A stretch of 64,000 nucleotides of DNA from CAVPGP01 sp963718065 (GTDB taxonomy: Bacteria > Actinomycetota > Thermoleophilia > Gaiellales > Gaiellaceae), in NCBI GenBank assembly GCA_963718065.1, contig CAVQYE010000012.1:128849-192848 (forward strand), in the 5' to 3' direction. How positions within the stretch are numbered: the first letter of the stretch is position 1; each line of letters begins with the position of its first letter. Positions 1-11,253 of this stretch are shown one piece after another. A model generated the notes under the pieces. The model was not told the DNA's origin and made no database searches. It saw nothing but the letters and a program-made list of their open reading frames with translations. The position numbers and the translations under genes were made by a program.

Positions 1-2272
1 CGTCCTCGCGCCGCTCGACGAACTCGCCGACCCGGCGCCAGCGCTCGACGTCTCCGACGCCTTCGAGCTCGCCGGCGAGGATCTCGCGGATCAACTCCAG
101 GTCGAAGCGTGCGCCGACGACGGACGCGTGACGAAGGAGCAGCCGGTCGTCGGGCGAGAGCGCATCGATCCGCTCGGTCATCAGCCGCTCGACGGTCTCG
201 GGCAGGGCGCCGGTGCGCGCGGCCGCGACGAGCTCGCGGACGAACAGGGGGTTGCCGCCCGCGCGGGCGACAAGGGTCGCGACCGCGTCGGCGGAGAGCG
301 ATTCGTCCCGCCCGGCGAGCACGGCGAGCGACGACGAGTCGGTGTCGCTCAGCGGGGCCAGCTCCAGCACCGTGCCGTTCGGGGGGTCGCCGGAGACGAA
401 CGCGGCGCCGGACGCCCGCCGCGTGACGCAGACGAGCCAGGGCCGGAGCTCCGGTCGCGCGGTCAGGTGGAGCAACAGCTCGCGGGACGCGTCGTCCATC
501 CAGTGGGCGTCCTCGAAGACGAGCAGCGTCGGCATCATCAGCACGCGTGACAGGAATTGCTCGACGACCTCCTCCAGGCGCTGGCGCCGGAACGCAGGGT
601 CGATCGCATCGGTCTGCGCCGTCGGCTCGACCGTCGCGTCGAAGGGGATCGCGAGCAGCGGCAGCCACGGCGACTGATCCGGCATCACGGCCTGCACCCA
701 GGCGGTCAGCTGCTCGCCCGCGTCACGGGACGAAGCGGCCGGGACGATGCCGGCGAGCTGGCGGAGGAGCGGCCGGAAGACGAAGTACGGTGCGGCGGTC
801 GCGTAGACCTCCGAGCGCGTGACGAGGTGGGTGAAGCCGATCGCCGAAGCCAGCAGCTCCTCGACGAGGCGCGACTTGCCCATCCCGGGCTCGGCGACAA
901 TCTCGACGAGTCGGCTCTGTCGCAGGCGCGCGGCATCGATTCCCTCGCGGAGTAGCGCGAGCTCGGCGTCCCGGCCGAGCAGCGGCAGCCGCTCGGGCGC
1001 TTGCTCCTCGCGCACGCCGACGACCTCGCCGACCGCGTACGCCGTCACGGCCCGCTCCTTCCCCTTGACGAGGAACGGCTGGGCGGCCGACTCGAAGCGG
1101 CTCGCGGCGCGGTCGAGCACATCACCCGTCGCCAGGATCTGCCCCGGCTCCGCGCGGGCCGTGAGGCGCGCGGCCAGGTTGACCGTGTCGCCCATCACCG
1201 CGTACGTCCGCCTGCTCAGCGCTCCGATCTCGCCGGCAAAGACGTTGCCGCGGTTGACGCCGGCGCGGATCGTCAGCCCGCACTCGCCGGCCACGACCGC
1301 CCTCAGCGCGCGCAGCATCCGCTCCTCGTCGCCGCCCGGCGTCGCCGGTGCGCCGGCCGTCAGATAGAGCTTGCCGCCGCCGCGGTCGATGTCCGACTCG
1401 AGCCACGTGATGCCGAGCGCGTCGGCGGCTTCGCCCACGAGCCTTCCGAGCGCCTCGATCCTGGTCGCCGCCTCCGCCACGCCGTCGGTGGCGATCACGT
1501 CGTCGAGGCCGCCGAACTTCACGAACGCGACTGTTGCGACTCGGTGCTCGGCCTCGGCTCGCTCCGCCTCGAGCACCTCGCGCAGCGGCGCGGGCACGAG
1601 TGGATCGAGCGCAGCGATCGCCGGCCGCTCAGGCGCGAGCACGGCATCCGGATCCGGGAGCTCGCGGCGGAGGAGGAAGGCGCCGTTGCGCGCCTCGCCG
1701 AGCCACCCCGGGTCGATCGCGGCGGCGGTACCGGAGCCGACGAGGATCTCGCGCGCCGACGCCGCGTCCTCGAGCGCGACGGTGGCGGTCGCCGCGGGTC
1801 CCGCGACGACGAGCTCGCGGTGCGAGGTGCCGACGAGGAAGAAGTGGCACGGACCCGTGTGGATTCCCGTCGACATCGAGAGCTCGACCGGCCCGACGCT
1901 CGCCCGTGTGCGCCCCGTCTCGTCGATCAGCAGCTGCATCCGGTCGGCGGCGACGCACGCCCGGGCGGCATGGGCTTCGTCGCGGAACAGAATCAGCAGC
2001 GCGTCGCCGCGGAACTTCAGGACGTCGCCTCCGTGGAGCTCCGCGATGCGGATCAGCCCTTCGAAGACGCCCGAGATGAGGAGGATCAGCTCTTCGGCGC
2101 CGGCCCGTCCCCGGGCCGCGAGGCGCTCCGCCAGGGCGGTGAAGCCCGAAAGGTCGACAGAGACGAGCGTCGCCTCGAGCTCGAGCGCGCCGAGCTCCGG
2201 TCGTGTGGCGAGCCACTCACGTGCAAAACGCGGCACGTAGGGCTCGAGCATGGTCGTGCGCGGATCCCCCAT
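1..2272 (-). CDS. Tandem class III adenylate cyclase with AAA-type NTPase domain, sAC-like (3' end cut by window)
   Basis: Likely makes cAMP and couples it to a large signalling NTPase. About 757 residues are visible and the frame is open to the window edge. Domain 1 (residues about 30-200) has the metal-binding aspartates (VDLSGF near 40; KFRGDALLIL near 90) but lacks the Asn/Arg transition-state pair (the matching site reads VAGPAATATVAL). Domain 2 (about 235-400) has GDTVNLAARL near 360 but the first metal Asp is replaced (FVKFGG). The two halves are therefore complementary and should form one composite active site, as in soluble adenylyl cyclase ADCY10. A P-loop (EPGMGKSRLVEE, near 460) opens the ATPase part. 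An in-frame TAA lies just upstream, so the start is ATG 2272 (AGGAGAGG in front) or ATG 2251. It is divergent from the giant secreted gene. Family assignment is strong; the nucleotide product is inferred. Confidence 0.88.
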   Translation of the reverse strand, partial: MGDPRTTMLEPYVPRFAREWLATRPELGALELEATLVSVDLSGFTALAERLAARGRAGAEELILLISGVFEGLIRIAELHGGDVLKFRGDALLILFRDEAHAARACVAADRMQLLIDETGRTRASVGPVELSMSTGIHTGPCHFFLVGTSHRELVVAGPAATATVALEDAASAREILVGSGTAAAIDPGWLGEARNGAFLLRRELPDPDAVLAPERPAIAALDPLVPAPLREVLEAERAEAEHRVATVAFVKFGGLDDVIATDGVAEAATRIEALGRLVGEAADALGITWLESDIDRGGGKLYLTAGAPATPGGDEERMLRALRAVVAGECGLTIRAGVNRGNVFAGEIGALSRRTYAVMGDTVNLAARLTARAEPGQILATGDVLDRAASRFESAAQPFLVKGKERAVTAYAVGEVVGVREEQAPERLPLLGRDAELALLREGIDAARLRQSRLVEIVAEPGMGKSRLVEELLASAIGFTHLVTRSEVYATAAPYFVFRPLLRQLAGIVPAASSRDAGEQLTAWVQAVMPDQSPWLPLLAIPFDATVEPTAQTDAIDPAFRRQRLEEVVEQFLSRVLMMPTLLVFEDAHWMDDASRELLLHLTARPELRPWLVCVTRRASGAAFVSGDPPNGTVLELAPLSDTDSSSLAVLAGRDESLSADAVATLVARAGGNPLFVRELVAAARTGALPETVERLMTERIDALSPDDRLLLRHASVVGARFDLELIREILAGELEGVGDVERWRRVGEFVERRED

Positions 2273-2300
2273 TCCTCTCCTACGAGCTTACAACCGTGTA

Positions 2301-2329
2301 TTGAAAATCACGATTCACCCGACTATCTT
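2301..2329 (+). promoter_or_regulatory. Sigma-70-type promoter for the giant secreted protein
   Basis: TTGAAA (2301-2306) and TATCTT (2324-2329) are separated by exactly 17 bp. They are followed by a purine-rich ribosome binding site (AGGAAGGGGAG, about 2347-2357) and a GTG start at 2360. The surrounding 80 bases are visibly AT-richer than the coding DNA around them. Spacing and position fit a housekeeping promoter; activity is inferred. Confidence 0.55.
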
Positions 2330-2359
2330 CGGGCGACCCGGTAGCAGGAAGGGGAGCGG

Positions 2360-5300
2360 GTGTTGAGCGGTTTGCGGCCGATTAGCTCAGTTTTGCCGTT
2401 TGCGGCTGCTTTGGCATGCGCAATTTTCGTCGGGCTTGTGGCCGACCAGAGCTCCGGCGGGACGTTCCCCGGCTCGAACGGGAAGATCGCCTACGTCCTC
2501 TCGCTCGACGGCAACCAGATCCACGTCATGAACTCCGACGGGAGCGGCGACACGCAGCTGACGTTCCTGGGGCTCAACTCCTCGCCCGCGTGGTCGCCCA
2601 CCGGCGACCGGATCGCGTTCCAGTCGACGCGCGACGGCAACGACGAGATCTACACGATGAACGCGGACGGCTCGTTCCAGACGAACGTCACGCACTTGGC
2701 CGGCTCGGACGTCGAGCCGGACTTCTCACCCGACGGCACGAAGCTCTGCTTCTCGCGCGCGATCGACGGCTACGACATCTTCGTCATCAACGTCGACGGT
2801 ACGGGGCTGACGCCACTGACCCAGTTCGGGCCCGAGGAGCGCCGCTGCTCCTGGTCGCCCGACGGGACGAAGGTCGCGTATGAGAGAAACGGCTCGCAGC
2901 CCGGGATCTGGACGGTCGACGTCGCCGCCCCGCATGCGCAGAAGCCGCTCTCCGACGGGCTCGGTGTCGACGCCCGCCCGAGCTGGACGCCCGACGGCTC
3001 GAAGATCGTCTTCGACAGCGCCCGCGCGGGCGTCACGCGGATCTGGGAGATGAACGCCGACGGGAGCTCGCCTGCGCCTGTGACGTCCGGCCCGTCCGAC
3101 ATCTGGGGGAGCCGCTCGCCCGACGGCGCTCAGCTCGTCTTCACGCGCCCCCTCGCCACCGGCAGCCCGCAGGTGTTCAAGGCCGCCAGCGACGGCTCGG
3201 GCGCGACCCAGGTCACGACCTCGGTCGGCGCCAAGCTCGACCCGCAGTGGCAGCCGCTCGGCGGCTCGCCGCCGGCCGCGATCGGCGTGCCCACGATCAC
3301 CGGTACGGCGCGGGTCGGGAGCACGCTCACGGCACACACCGCCGGCTGGACCGGGGCGGACACGACGAGCTTCCAGTGGCTGAAGTGCAGCGGCACGTGC
3401 TCGCCGATCGACGGCGCGACCGGGCCGACCTTCCGAGTCGACCGCCACCTCGTCGGCTCGACGCTCGCGGTGCGCGAGACGGGCGCGAACACCTCCGGCA
3501 GCACGAGCGTCACCTCGGATCGCACGGCGGCGGTGCCCGCGCTCGCCGGCGATGGCCAGATCTTCTTCCTCCGCTCCGAGACTCTCGCCGATCCGAATCA
3601 GGATCTCTGGTCCTCGACGCCCGACGGCAGCGCCTTCACGCCGTACATCGTCACCAGCGACAGCGTTGAGCAGTTCGTGGCGATCTCGCCGGAGGGAGCG
3701 CGGGCGGTGTACGCCCGCAAGCCGCTCGGGCAGCCCGACAGCGCCTTCGAGCTCTACCTCGACGGACCGGGCTTCAACACGCCGCTGACGAGCAACAACG
3801 TGCAGGACAACCACCCTGCGTGGTCGCCGGACGGGAAGACGATCGCCTTCATCAGCGACCGCGGCGGCGTGACGGGGATCTTCCTGATGAACGTCCAGAC
3901 CCTCGCCGTGACGACGCTCTACCAGGGCGCGTTCCCGTCGCAGACGCCGTCGTTCTCCCCTGACAGCAAGCGGGTGACGTTCTTCACCTGTGGCCCGGGC
4001 CTCTGCCGGGTGAACGTGATCAACGTCGACGGCACGGGGTTGACGACGATCACGGACGGTCAGCACAACGACACCGATCCGGACTGGGGCCCCGAGGACA
4101 AGATCGTCTTCGTTCGCGACATCGACGGCTTCAGCCACCAGTTGATCGTCGTCAACCCCGACGGCTCGAATGCGGTGGATATCACGGCCAACGGCGCCTA
4201 CAACGCCGACCCGTCATGGTCGCCGAGCGGGGACCGGATCGCGTTCGTGACGACGGCGTTCGGGCGCCCGGACTTCGACCTGGCGACGATCGGGGCCGAA
4301 GGCGGGCCGCTGGCGCGCGTCACCCAGGACAAGCGGAACGGCTTCCCGGACTGGGCGCCGCTGCTTCGCTTCGCCGCGCCAGCCTCCAACTCGACGCTGA
4401 GTGGCGAGGTCTCGGTGCGGATCGCGCCCTTGCCCGGGGTCGAGTCGGCGCGGTTCTCGTACGTCACCGCCGGCGGCGCGACGACGGACCTCGGCACGGA
4501 CATCGACCCGCCGTTCGGCGTCACGTTCGACACCAGCACCGTGCCGGACGGCCCCGGCCGCATCGTCGTCGACACGGATGGGCCGCTGGAGAACTCGCTG
4601 CCGGTGACGATCGACAACCAGCCGCCCGACACGACAATCACGGCAGGCCCGAGCGGCTCGACCATCTCGACGATCGCCGACTTCCACTTCACCTCGAGCG
4701 AGCCCGACTCGACATTCTTCTGCGCGCTCGACGGCAGCGGCCTCGACAACTGTCCGAACGACGCGAGCGCCTTCTACCAGAACCTCTCTGGAGGAGAGCA
4801 CACCTTCCAGGTGGCCGCGATCGACGCGGCCGGCAACCAGGACCCGACGCCCGCGCAGCGCACCTGGACGGTCACGCCGACGCCGCCTCCCTCCACCGAG
4901 GGCAAGACGACCATCGTCAGCCTCACGAACGCCGGTGCGCTCGGGAACAACTTCTCGGCGTATCCGTCGATCAGCGATGACGGGCGGCTCGTCGCGTTCG
5001 AGTCGCTCGCGACCAACCTGACGCCGCTCGGCAATGCAGAGCACCTGCAGGTCTACGCCCGCGACCGCAGCGCCGGGATCACCGGCCTGATCAGCATCGG
5101 CCGGAACGGAAACCCTCGCGGCGCCGGGGAACGCGAACAGCGGCTACGCGCAGGTGTCCGACGACGGCACTGCGGTCGCGTTCCAGTCGTTCGCATCGAA
5201 CCTCGACTGCGTCCCGACCTGCCTGCCGGACACGAACCACTGGCACGTCTATCTGCGTGCGCCGGGTGCGGACGTTCCGACGACGGTGCGCGTCGACAAG

Positions 5301-8300
5301 CCCGACGGCGGGTTCCCGAATGGCGACTCGCAGCATCCGGCGATCAACCGGGACGGGAGCGTCGTCGCCTTCGAGAGCCTCGCGACGAACCTCGGGGCGC
5401 TCGACACGAACGAGTTCTCCGACATCTACGTGCGCAACGCGGATGCGGGCTTCGAACGCGTCAGCGTCGCGACCGTCACCGGCACCGAGGCGAATGGGCC
5501 GAGCTTCTCGCCCGCGATCACGCCGGACGGGCGCTACGTCGCCTTCGTCTCGAGCGCCACGAACCTCGTGCCGAACGACGTCAATGGTGTCGCCGACGTC
5601 TTCGTCCGCGACCGCGAGACGGGGACGACGACCCTCGTCAGCGTCGGCCCGGGCGGCGTCCAGGCCGACGGCGAGTCGTCGGATGGGCTGCCGCCGAGCA
5701 TCAGCGCCGACGGGCGCTATGTCGCGTTCTCGTCGATCGCCTCGAACCTCGCGCAGGGCACGGTCCCCAACACGGAGCACGTCTACGTCCGCGACCTCGT
5801 TGCCGAGACGACCGAGGTCATCGACGTCAGTGCAACCGGCAACCGCTCCAACGCGCAGTCGGTTGCGGCAAGCATCAGTGACGACGGCCGCTACGTCACC
5901 TTCGACTCGGCCGCCTCGAACCTGAGCCCGCTGACCGACGACGGCGGACAGAACGTCTTCCGGTACGACCGCCAGACCGGCAGCATCGACGTCGTCGATC
6001 TGAATCCGGCCGGCCAGGCCTCGAGCGGCAGCCACAACGGCCAGTTCGGCACCGCGCTGAGCGCGAACGGCCGCTACGCCGCGTTCTTCTCCTTCGCGAG
6101 CGACCTGCTCGGCCCGGGCAAGGACTCGAACGAGTCGATCGACGTGTTCGTCCGCGACTTCTCGCCGCCCGCGATCCCGGAGACCGTGACGGCCGACCTG
6201 GTCGCCGGCAAGCCGACCGTGGAAGCCGGAGCCGCCGACATCCCGATCGCCGACCTGCCGTTGTCGCTCGCGCTGCAGCCGTCGACGACGAGCTCGTCGC
6301 CGATCGCCCAGCAGCCGGTCGCCCAGCAACCCGTCGCGCAGCAGCCGATCGCCCAGCAGCCGATCGCGCAACAGCCGATCGCGCAGCAGCCGATCGCCCA
6401 GTTCGGGCTGACCGTGTCCGACGTCGCGGCCGCGCTCGGCGATGTCTCGCTCGCCTCGATCCCGACGACGTATCCGGGCGGCTGGCCGGCCGTTCAGACG
6501 GGCACCCGCTTCGAGGGCTTCCCGGCGCAGTCGGTGACGCTCGGGCAGCTGATCAAGTCGTTCCCGAAGACGTGCAACCCGGCCGTGCTCGGCAGCTGCA
6601 AGGCCCCGCCGCCGCTCGACGGCGTCACGACGACGCCGCGGCAGCTGGTGCTCGCCGATCTCGACCTCTCGCAGAGCCGGCTGCGGAACCTGCCGCTGAT
6701 GGCGTTCGCCTACGGCGGCACGCTGCTCTCGCAGCTCAACCCTGGCGCATCGACAGGCCCCGACCAGCCCGCCCTCACCGACTGGTGCACCGCGTTCGCC
6801 GGGCCGCCGATCAACTGCACGAATCCGGCGAGCCTCTCGGGTCAGACCGTGATGGGAGCTGCCCTGCAGGGCGCTCCGGTCGCGCAGCAGCCGATCGCCC
6901 AGCAGCCCATTGCGCAGCAGCCGATCGCCCAGCAGCCGATCGCGCAGATGCCGATCGCGCAGATGCCGATCGCGCAGTTCGCAACCTCGGCCTCGCCGAT
7001 CGCGCAGCAGCCGATCGCGCAGCAGGACCTCGCCGCCTCGCACATGGACACGCTCTCGCTGCGCCAGATCCTCGCCGCGCACTCACGGCTCGGCTCGATC
7101 CAGGTCGCGGCGCTCGCGAACAAGGCCGCGATCGTCACCGGCGGCACCGGGAGCACACTCGCCGACCTCTTCGCCGCCGCGCCGACGAACATCGCCGCGA
7201 CCGCGACGCTCGGCACGCTCGCGGTGAACACGAGCCTGGCCGGCTTCGCCCTCGGTGACATCGCCTTCTACGGCGACCTGAAGGTGATCGACCTCGTCAA
7301 CGGCCTGCCGCAGCCGAACACCTACACCGTCGCCGATCTGATCGCGATCATGGTCTCGCGCGCCGCGCTCGACTGGGAGAGCATCCCCGCCGACCGCTTG
7401 GCCGCGTTCGGCAAGAACCCCGCCGGCTTGATGACGTGGCATGCGGGCTTCACGCTCGGCGGCTCAGGCGTGGGCGCGACCGACGTCAAGCTGACGCTCC
7501 CGTCCGGCTTCCGCTACGTGCCAGGCTCGGCGAAGCTGAAGAACGGCACCTCGACGACGCCGCTGCCGGATCCCGCGAGCCTCGGCAACGCCCTGACGTT
7601 CTCCGTGACGAACGTCGACTTCGGCACCCCGTACACGATCGACGTCGACACGTATGCCGGCTTCGTGCTCGGCCCCACACAGGCCAAGCTCGACGTGCTA
7701 CCCGCGCTCGGCCCGCTCACCGGTGCGGACACCGCGGCGGTGATCGTCAGCGACACGTTCGAGGCGAACGACACTCCCGCCGGCGCTGCGCCCGTCTCCC
7801 CGAACACGAACCTCCAGCTCTCGTACGTCGCGCAGGCCGGCGACGTCGACTACTTCTCCGTCGACACGCAGCCGGGCGACCGCCTCTCGGTTCATCTCGC
7901 GAACGTCTCGGCCGACTTCGACCTCTCGATCATCGCGCCGGCCCAGACGAAGCTCCGCACGACCGGCGCCACCGGGCCGCCGCAGCAGAACGCCTCGATC
8001 CGCGACGACGGGGTCGACACGACGAACGTCAGCGACTCGCTCGAGCCGGCGCCGCTGCAGGACACCCCGGTCGCGCAGCAGCCGGTCGCGCAGCAGCCGA
8101 TCGCGCAGCAGTCGGTGAACCGAGGCGCGAACGACGAGGACGGCGCCGTGATCGCGAAGGGCGGCAAGTACCTGATCAAGATCGCCGGCTACGGCGACGC
8201 GTCGAGCCCGACGCCGTACGCGTTGCGGGTGACCGAGACGCCGCCGCAGGTCGACGCGACGTGCAGCCCGCGGAACCTGCCGAACCTGCCGGCGAGCGAG

Positions 8301-11241
8301 CGCGGCGCGCTGCCCGTCGGCATCCCGGCGAACACGAACACGATCTTCCTCGTCGACCGCTACCGGCTCGCGCAGACGTACACGACCGGCGACGCGGCGA
8401 ACGTGATGACCGCGCTCGGCGGCCTCGCGGGCCAGGCTGCCCTCGGCGTCCGCGGCGTCGTCGAGCCCGTCGAGGCCTGGCCCGGCGTGCAGGCGCTCTA
8501 CGACGCCTGGGATCAGAACCCGTGCTCGGCCTCCCGCGCCAACGCGGTCTCGACCGCGCTCGCCGGGATCGTCGACTCGGTGCGGCAGAGCGCGCCCGGC
8601 CTGAAGTACGTCGTCCTCGTCGGCGGCTACGACCTGCTGCCGCCGTTCGTGATCCCCGACCTGACCCGGATCGCCAACGAGACCGGCTACGCCTCGACGT
8701 TCGCAGGGAACCAGTACTGGGGCTGGCTCGCGACCTCGAACATCTTGAGCGACGAGCCCTACTACGACACCGACCCGGTCGACCTCCGTGACACGCAGTT
8801 CTTCCTCGGCGACCTCGTCGGCGGGCGGCTGGTCGAAGACTCCTGACCAGATCGTCAGCGCGGCGACGCGCTTCTCGAATCCGACCGTCAACGGCAGGCT
8901 GAACCGCTCGACGGCGCTCTCGACCGGCTACGACTTCGTCAAGGACGGCGCGCAGGCGGTCGCCGACGCGGCCAAGACGTATCTGCCGGCGCCGAGCGTC
9001 AGGACGTTGATCAACGACGGCTTCGCCGCGACCGACCTCGTCTCGGCGCTCTTCCCTGCGACGGGTGCGGCGAGCATCAACAGCCTCAACGGGCACTACG
9101 ACCATTACCGCGCGCTGTCCGCCGCGGGCAGCGCCGCCGGCACGCTCGACGTCATGTCGACGAGCGACGTCGACGCGCGGAGCGGCGCACTCGCAGGCGA
9201 CGTGCTGTTCAGCGTCGGCTGCCACGCGGGCCTGCCCGTCTCGGATGTGATCGTCGGCACGACGACGCCGAGCCGCGACTGGGATCAGGCGCTCGCCTCG
9301 CAGGGCTCCGTCTGGGCGGCGAACACCGGCTTCGGCCTCGGCGACACCGACACGGTCGCCTTCTCGGAGCGGCTGATGGCGCTCTTCGCCGGCAACCTGA
9401 ACGGCTCGCTCAGCATCGGCGAGGCGCTCACCCGCGCCAAGCAGCAGTACTACCTCGACCGCCCGGCCCTCAGCGCCTACGACGAGAAGTCGCTGCTCGA
9501 GGCCTCGCTCTTCGGGCTGCCGTTCTACAACGTCGGCGCTCCGACCACGGCTCCGGCGCCTCCGACCACGGTTCCGGGCACGACGGCTGCGACGACGCCG
9601 GCCGCGAGCCCGATCGCCCCGGACCCGGTCAGCGGCATCGACTCGGCGACGTTCTCGGCGACACCCGACTTCGGCACCGTGATCACCGGCAAGCACGGCA
9701 AGTTCTACGCCAACGCCGGCGGGGTCGACGTCGTCAACTACCGGCCGCTCGTCCCGAAGCTGACGATGCCCGCGACGAAGCCGGGCCTGCGCGCGCATTC
9801 GCCGTTCATCGAGACGCTCCAGTCGGTCGACGAGGCCAACTTCGACGGCGACTTCGTGACGCCGACAGAGGATCTGACGGCACTCTCGCCCGAGGCGGTC
9901 TTCGGCGACGCCGCGTTCCCGAGCACGCTCGCGACGATCGTCAGCGCGAAGATCGGCACCGGGATCCAGTCGCAGCTCGATCTCGGCACCGGCCAGTTCT
10001 CGACCGACGACACGCTCGACAACAGCGGCGTCGGCCTGATGCGGCGCTTCACGCAGATCACGGGCCGCGTCTTCTACGGGACGACCGGGACGTTCGCGCC
10101 GCCGACGATCGGCTCGACGTCCGCAACGAAGTTCGGGTCGAACGTCGGCTTCGTCGTCAACGTCTGCGACAGCGTCCGCACCTATGTCCTCTTCCACGAC
10201 CTCGGCACGCCGAATGCGCCGTGGACGGGCGTGAACCTCGTGCTCGATCCGGGTGCGGGCAGCTGCCGCTGGAGCGGCGGCGCGACCTTCGTCGGCCCCG
10301 AGGTCGAGTACTTCGTGCAGGCGTGCACCGCCGCCGGCGACTGCGCGCAGAGCTCCAACAAGGCGAAGAACTACGACGCGCAGAACGCACCGGTCGACTC
10401 GGATCCGGCGCCCGGCCAGGGTCGGGTGACGATCGCGCTCGCAGGCCCGGCCTCCACGCCCGCCGGCTTCTTCACCGGCCCCGTGACGGTGGACGCGACC
10501 GACAGCGTCTCCGGCGTTGCGTTGACGGCGACGGTCGACGGTGTGCCGCGCGCGCTGCCCACGCAGGTGACGACGGACGGGCTGCACCTCGTCACGGTCA
10601 CGGCCGCTGACGGCGGCCATGCCTCACGCGCGTTCCTGATCGACGGCACGCGGCCGCAGATCGTGATCACGACGCCCGCCGAAGGCGCCGTCTACAACTT
10701 GAACAGCGTCGTCAAGGCGGACTTCACGTGCCTCGATGCCGGCTCGGGCATCAAGAGCTGCACGGGCACGGTGGCGAACGGCGCGCGCATCTCGACCTCG
10801 CAGATCGGTGACAACACGTTCACCGTCACGGCCAAGGACTCCGTCGGCAACGTGACGACGCTGACGCATCACTACACGGTCGCCTGGCCGTTCACCGGCT
10901 TCCTCTTCCCGGTCAAGAACCCGCCCGTGGTCAATTTCGTCAAGGGAGGCTTCTACGTGCCGTTGCGCTTCTCGCTCGGTGGCAACCGCAGCCTCTCGAT
11001 CTTCGCCACCGGCTTCCCGAAGTCGACCGCGATCCCGTGCCCGCACATGTCGGCGAGCACCATGAACGACGACGACGAGCAAGGAAGCCCGCCGCTGCCG
11101 AGCGTGCTGGTCTACATCGGGTTCATCGACCAGTACATCTACTTCTGGAAGACCGAGCGCAGCTGGGCCGGCACGTGCCGTGACTTCAACATGAAGCTGA
11201 AGGACGGCACCGAGCACCACGCCCTCTTCAAGATCTTCTGA
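2360..11241 (+). CDS. Giant secreted protein: three TolB-like propellers, PIAQQ repeats, PPC-like and C25 gingipain-like domains (two frameshifts)
   Basis: Starts at GTG 2360 with a signal peptide (hydrophobic residues about 8-28). In order: a TolB/PD40 propeller (30-300; repeats of SPDGxxIxF and MNxDGS type), an Ig-like domain (310-390), a second PD40 propeller (395-665), Ig-like modules (665-835), a third propeller (850-1270; SDDGRxVAFxS, VFVRD), PIAQQ arrays at about 1313, 1505 and 1902, a PPC-like domain (1795-1955), and a peptidase C25 (gingipain)-like domain (1990-2395). The C25-like domain has VVLVGGYDLLPP, a candidate catalytic His in NGHYDHY (9094) and Cys in SVGCHAG (9220). Ig-like domains and a conserved C-terminal module (VPLRFSLGG, YFWKTERSWAGTC) follow. 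Two +1 shifts, near 5105 and 8830 (VEDS-stop versus VETPDQIV), split the frame. Without them it is 2,960 codons. Probably an exported surface protease or adhesin. Substrate unknown. Confidence 0.85.
6300..6404 (+). repeat. PIAQQ pentapeptide array 1 (7 x 15 bp)
   Basis: Seven head-to-tail 15-bp units encode P-[IV]-A-Q-Q; the last ends in F (PIAQF). Units differ at synonymous positions (atc/gtc, gcc/gcg, cag/caa). The repeat is therefore kept at the protein level and is not a fresh DNA duplication. Confidence 0.95.
6876..7025 (+). repeat. PIAQQ pentapeptide array 2 (7 + 2 units)
   Basis: Seven units (6876-6980: one PVAQQ, three PIAQQ, two PIAQM, one PIAQF), a five-residue break (ATSAS) and two more PIAQQ units (6996-7025), leading into DLAAS. 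The break is itself five codons long, so the five-residue register is kept through it. Confidence 0.95.
8067..8111 (+). repeat. PIAQQ pentapeptide array 3 (3 units)
   Basis: Three 15-bp units (PVAQQ, PVAQQ, PIAQQ) inserted inside the PPC-like domain of the giant protein, followed by SVNRG. They replace what looks like a loop between two strands of that domain. Confidence 0.92.
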
Positions 11242-11253
11242 TCTGCGGCGGGT

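Noticed and set aside
1001..2344. Plus-strand frames opposite the tandem cyclase
   Set aside because: The minus strand is open over the whole region with cyclase and NTPase motifs.
6300..7025. Tandem 15-bp repeats as a CRISPR or DNA-level satellite
   Set aside because: There are no spacers, the period is five codons in frame, and third positions vary. It is a protein repeat.
5091..7082. Minus-strand frame with an RDRLLRDRLL-type repeat
   Set aside because: This is the antisense of the PIAQQ arrays; the repeat is a by-product.
8176..10620. A minus-strand frame of about 800 codons opposite the giant gene
   Set aside because: Arg/Glu-rich shadow with no motif. The plus strand has the protease domain.
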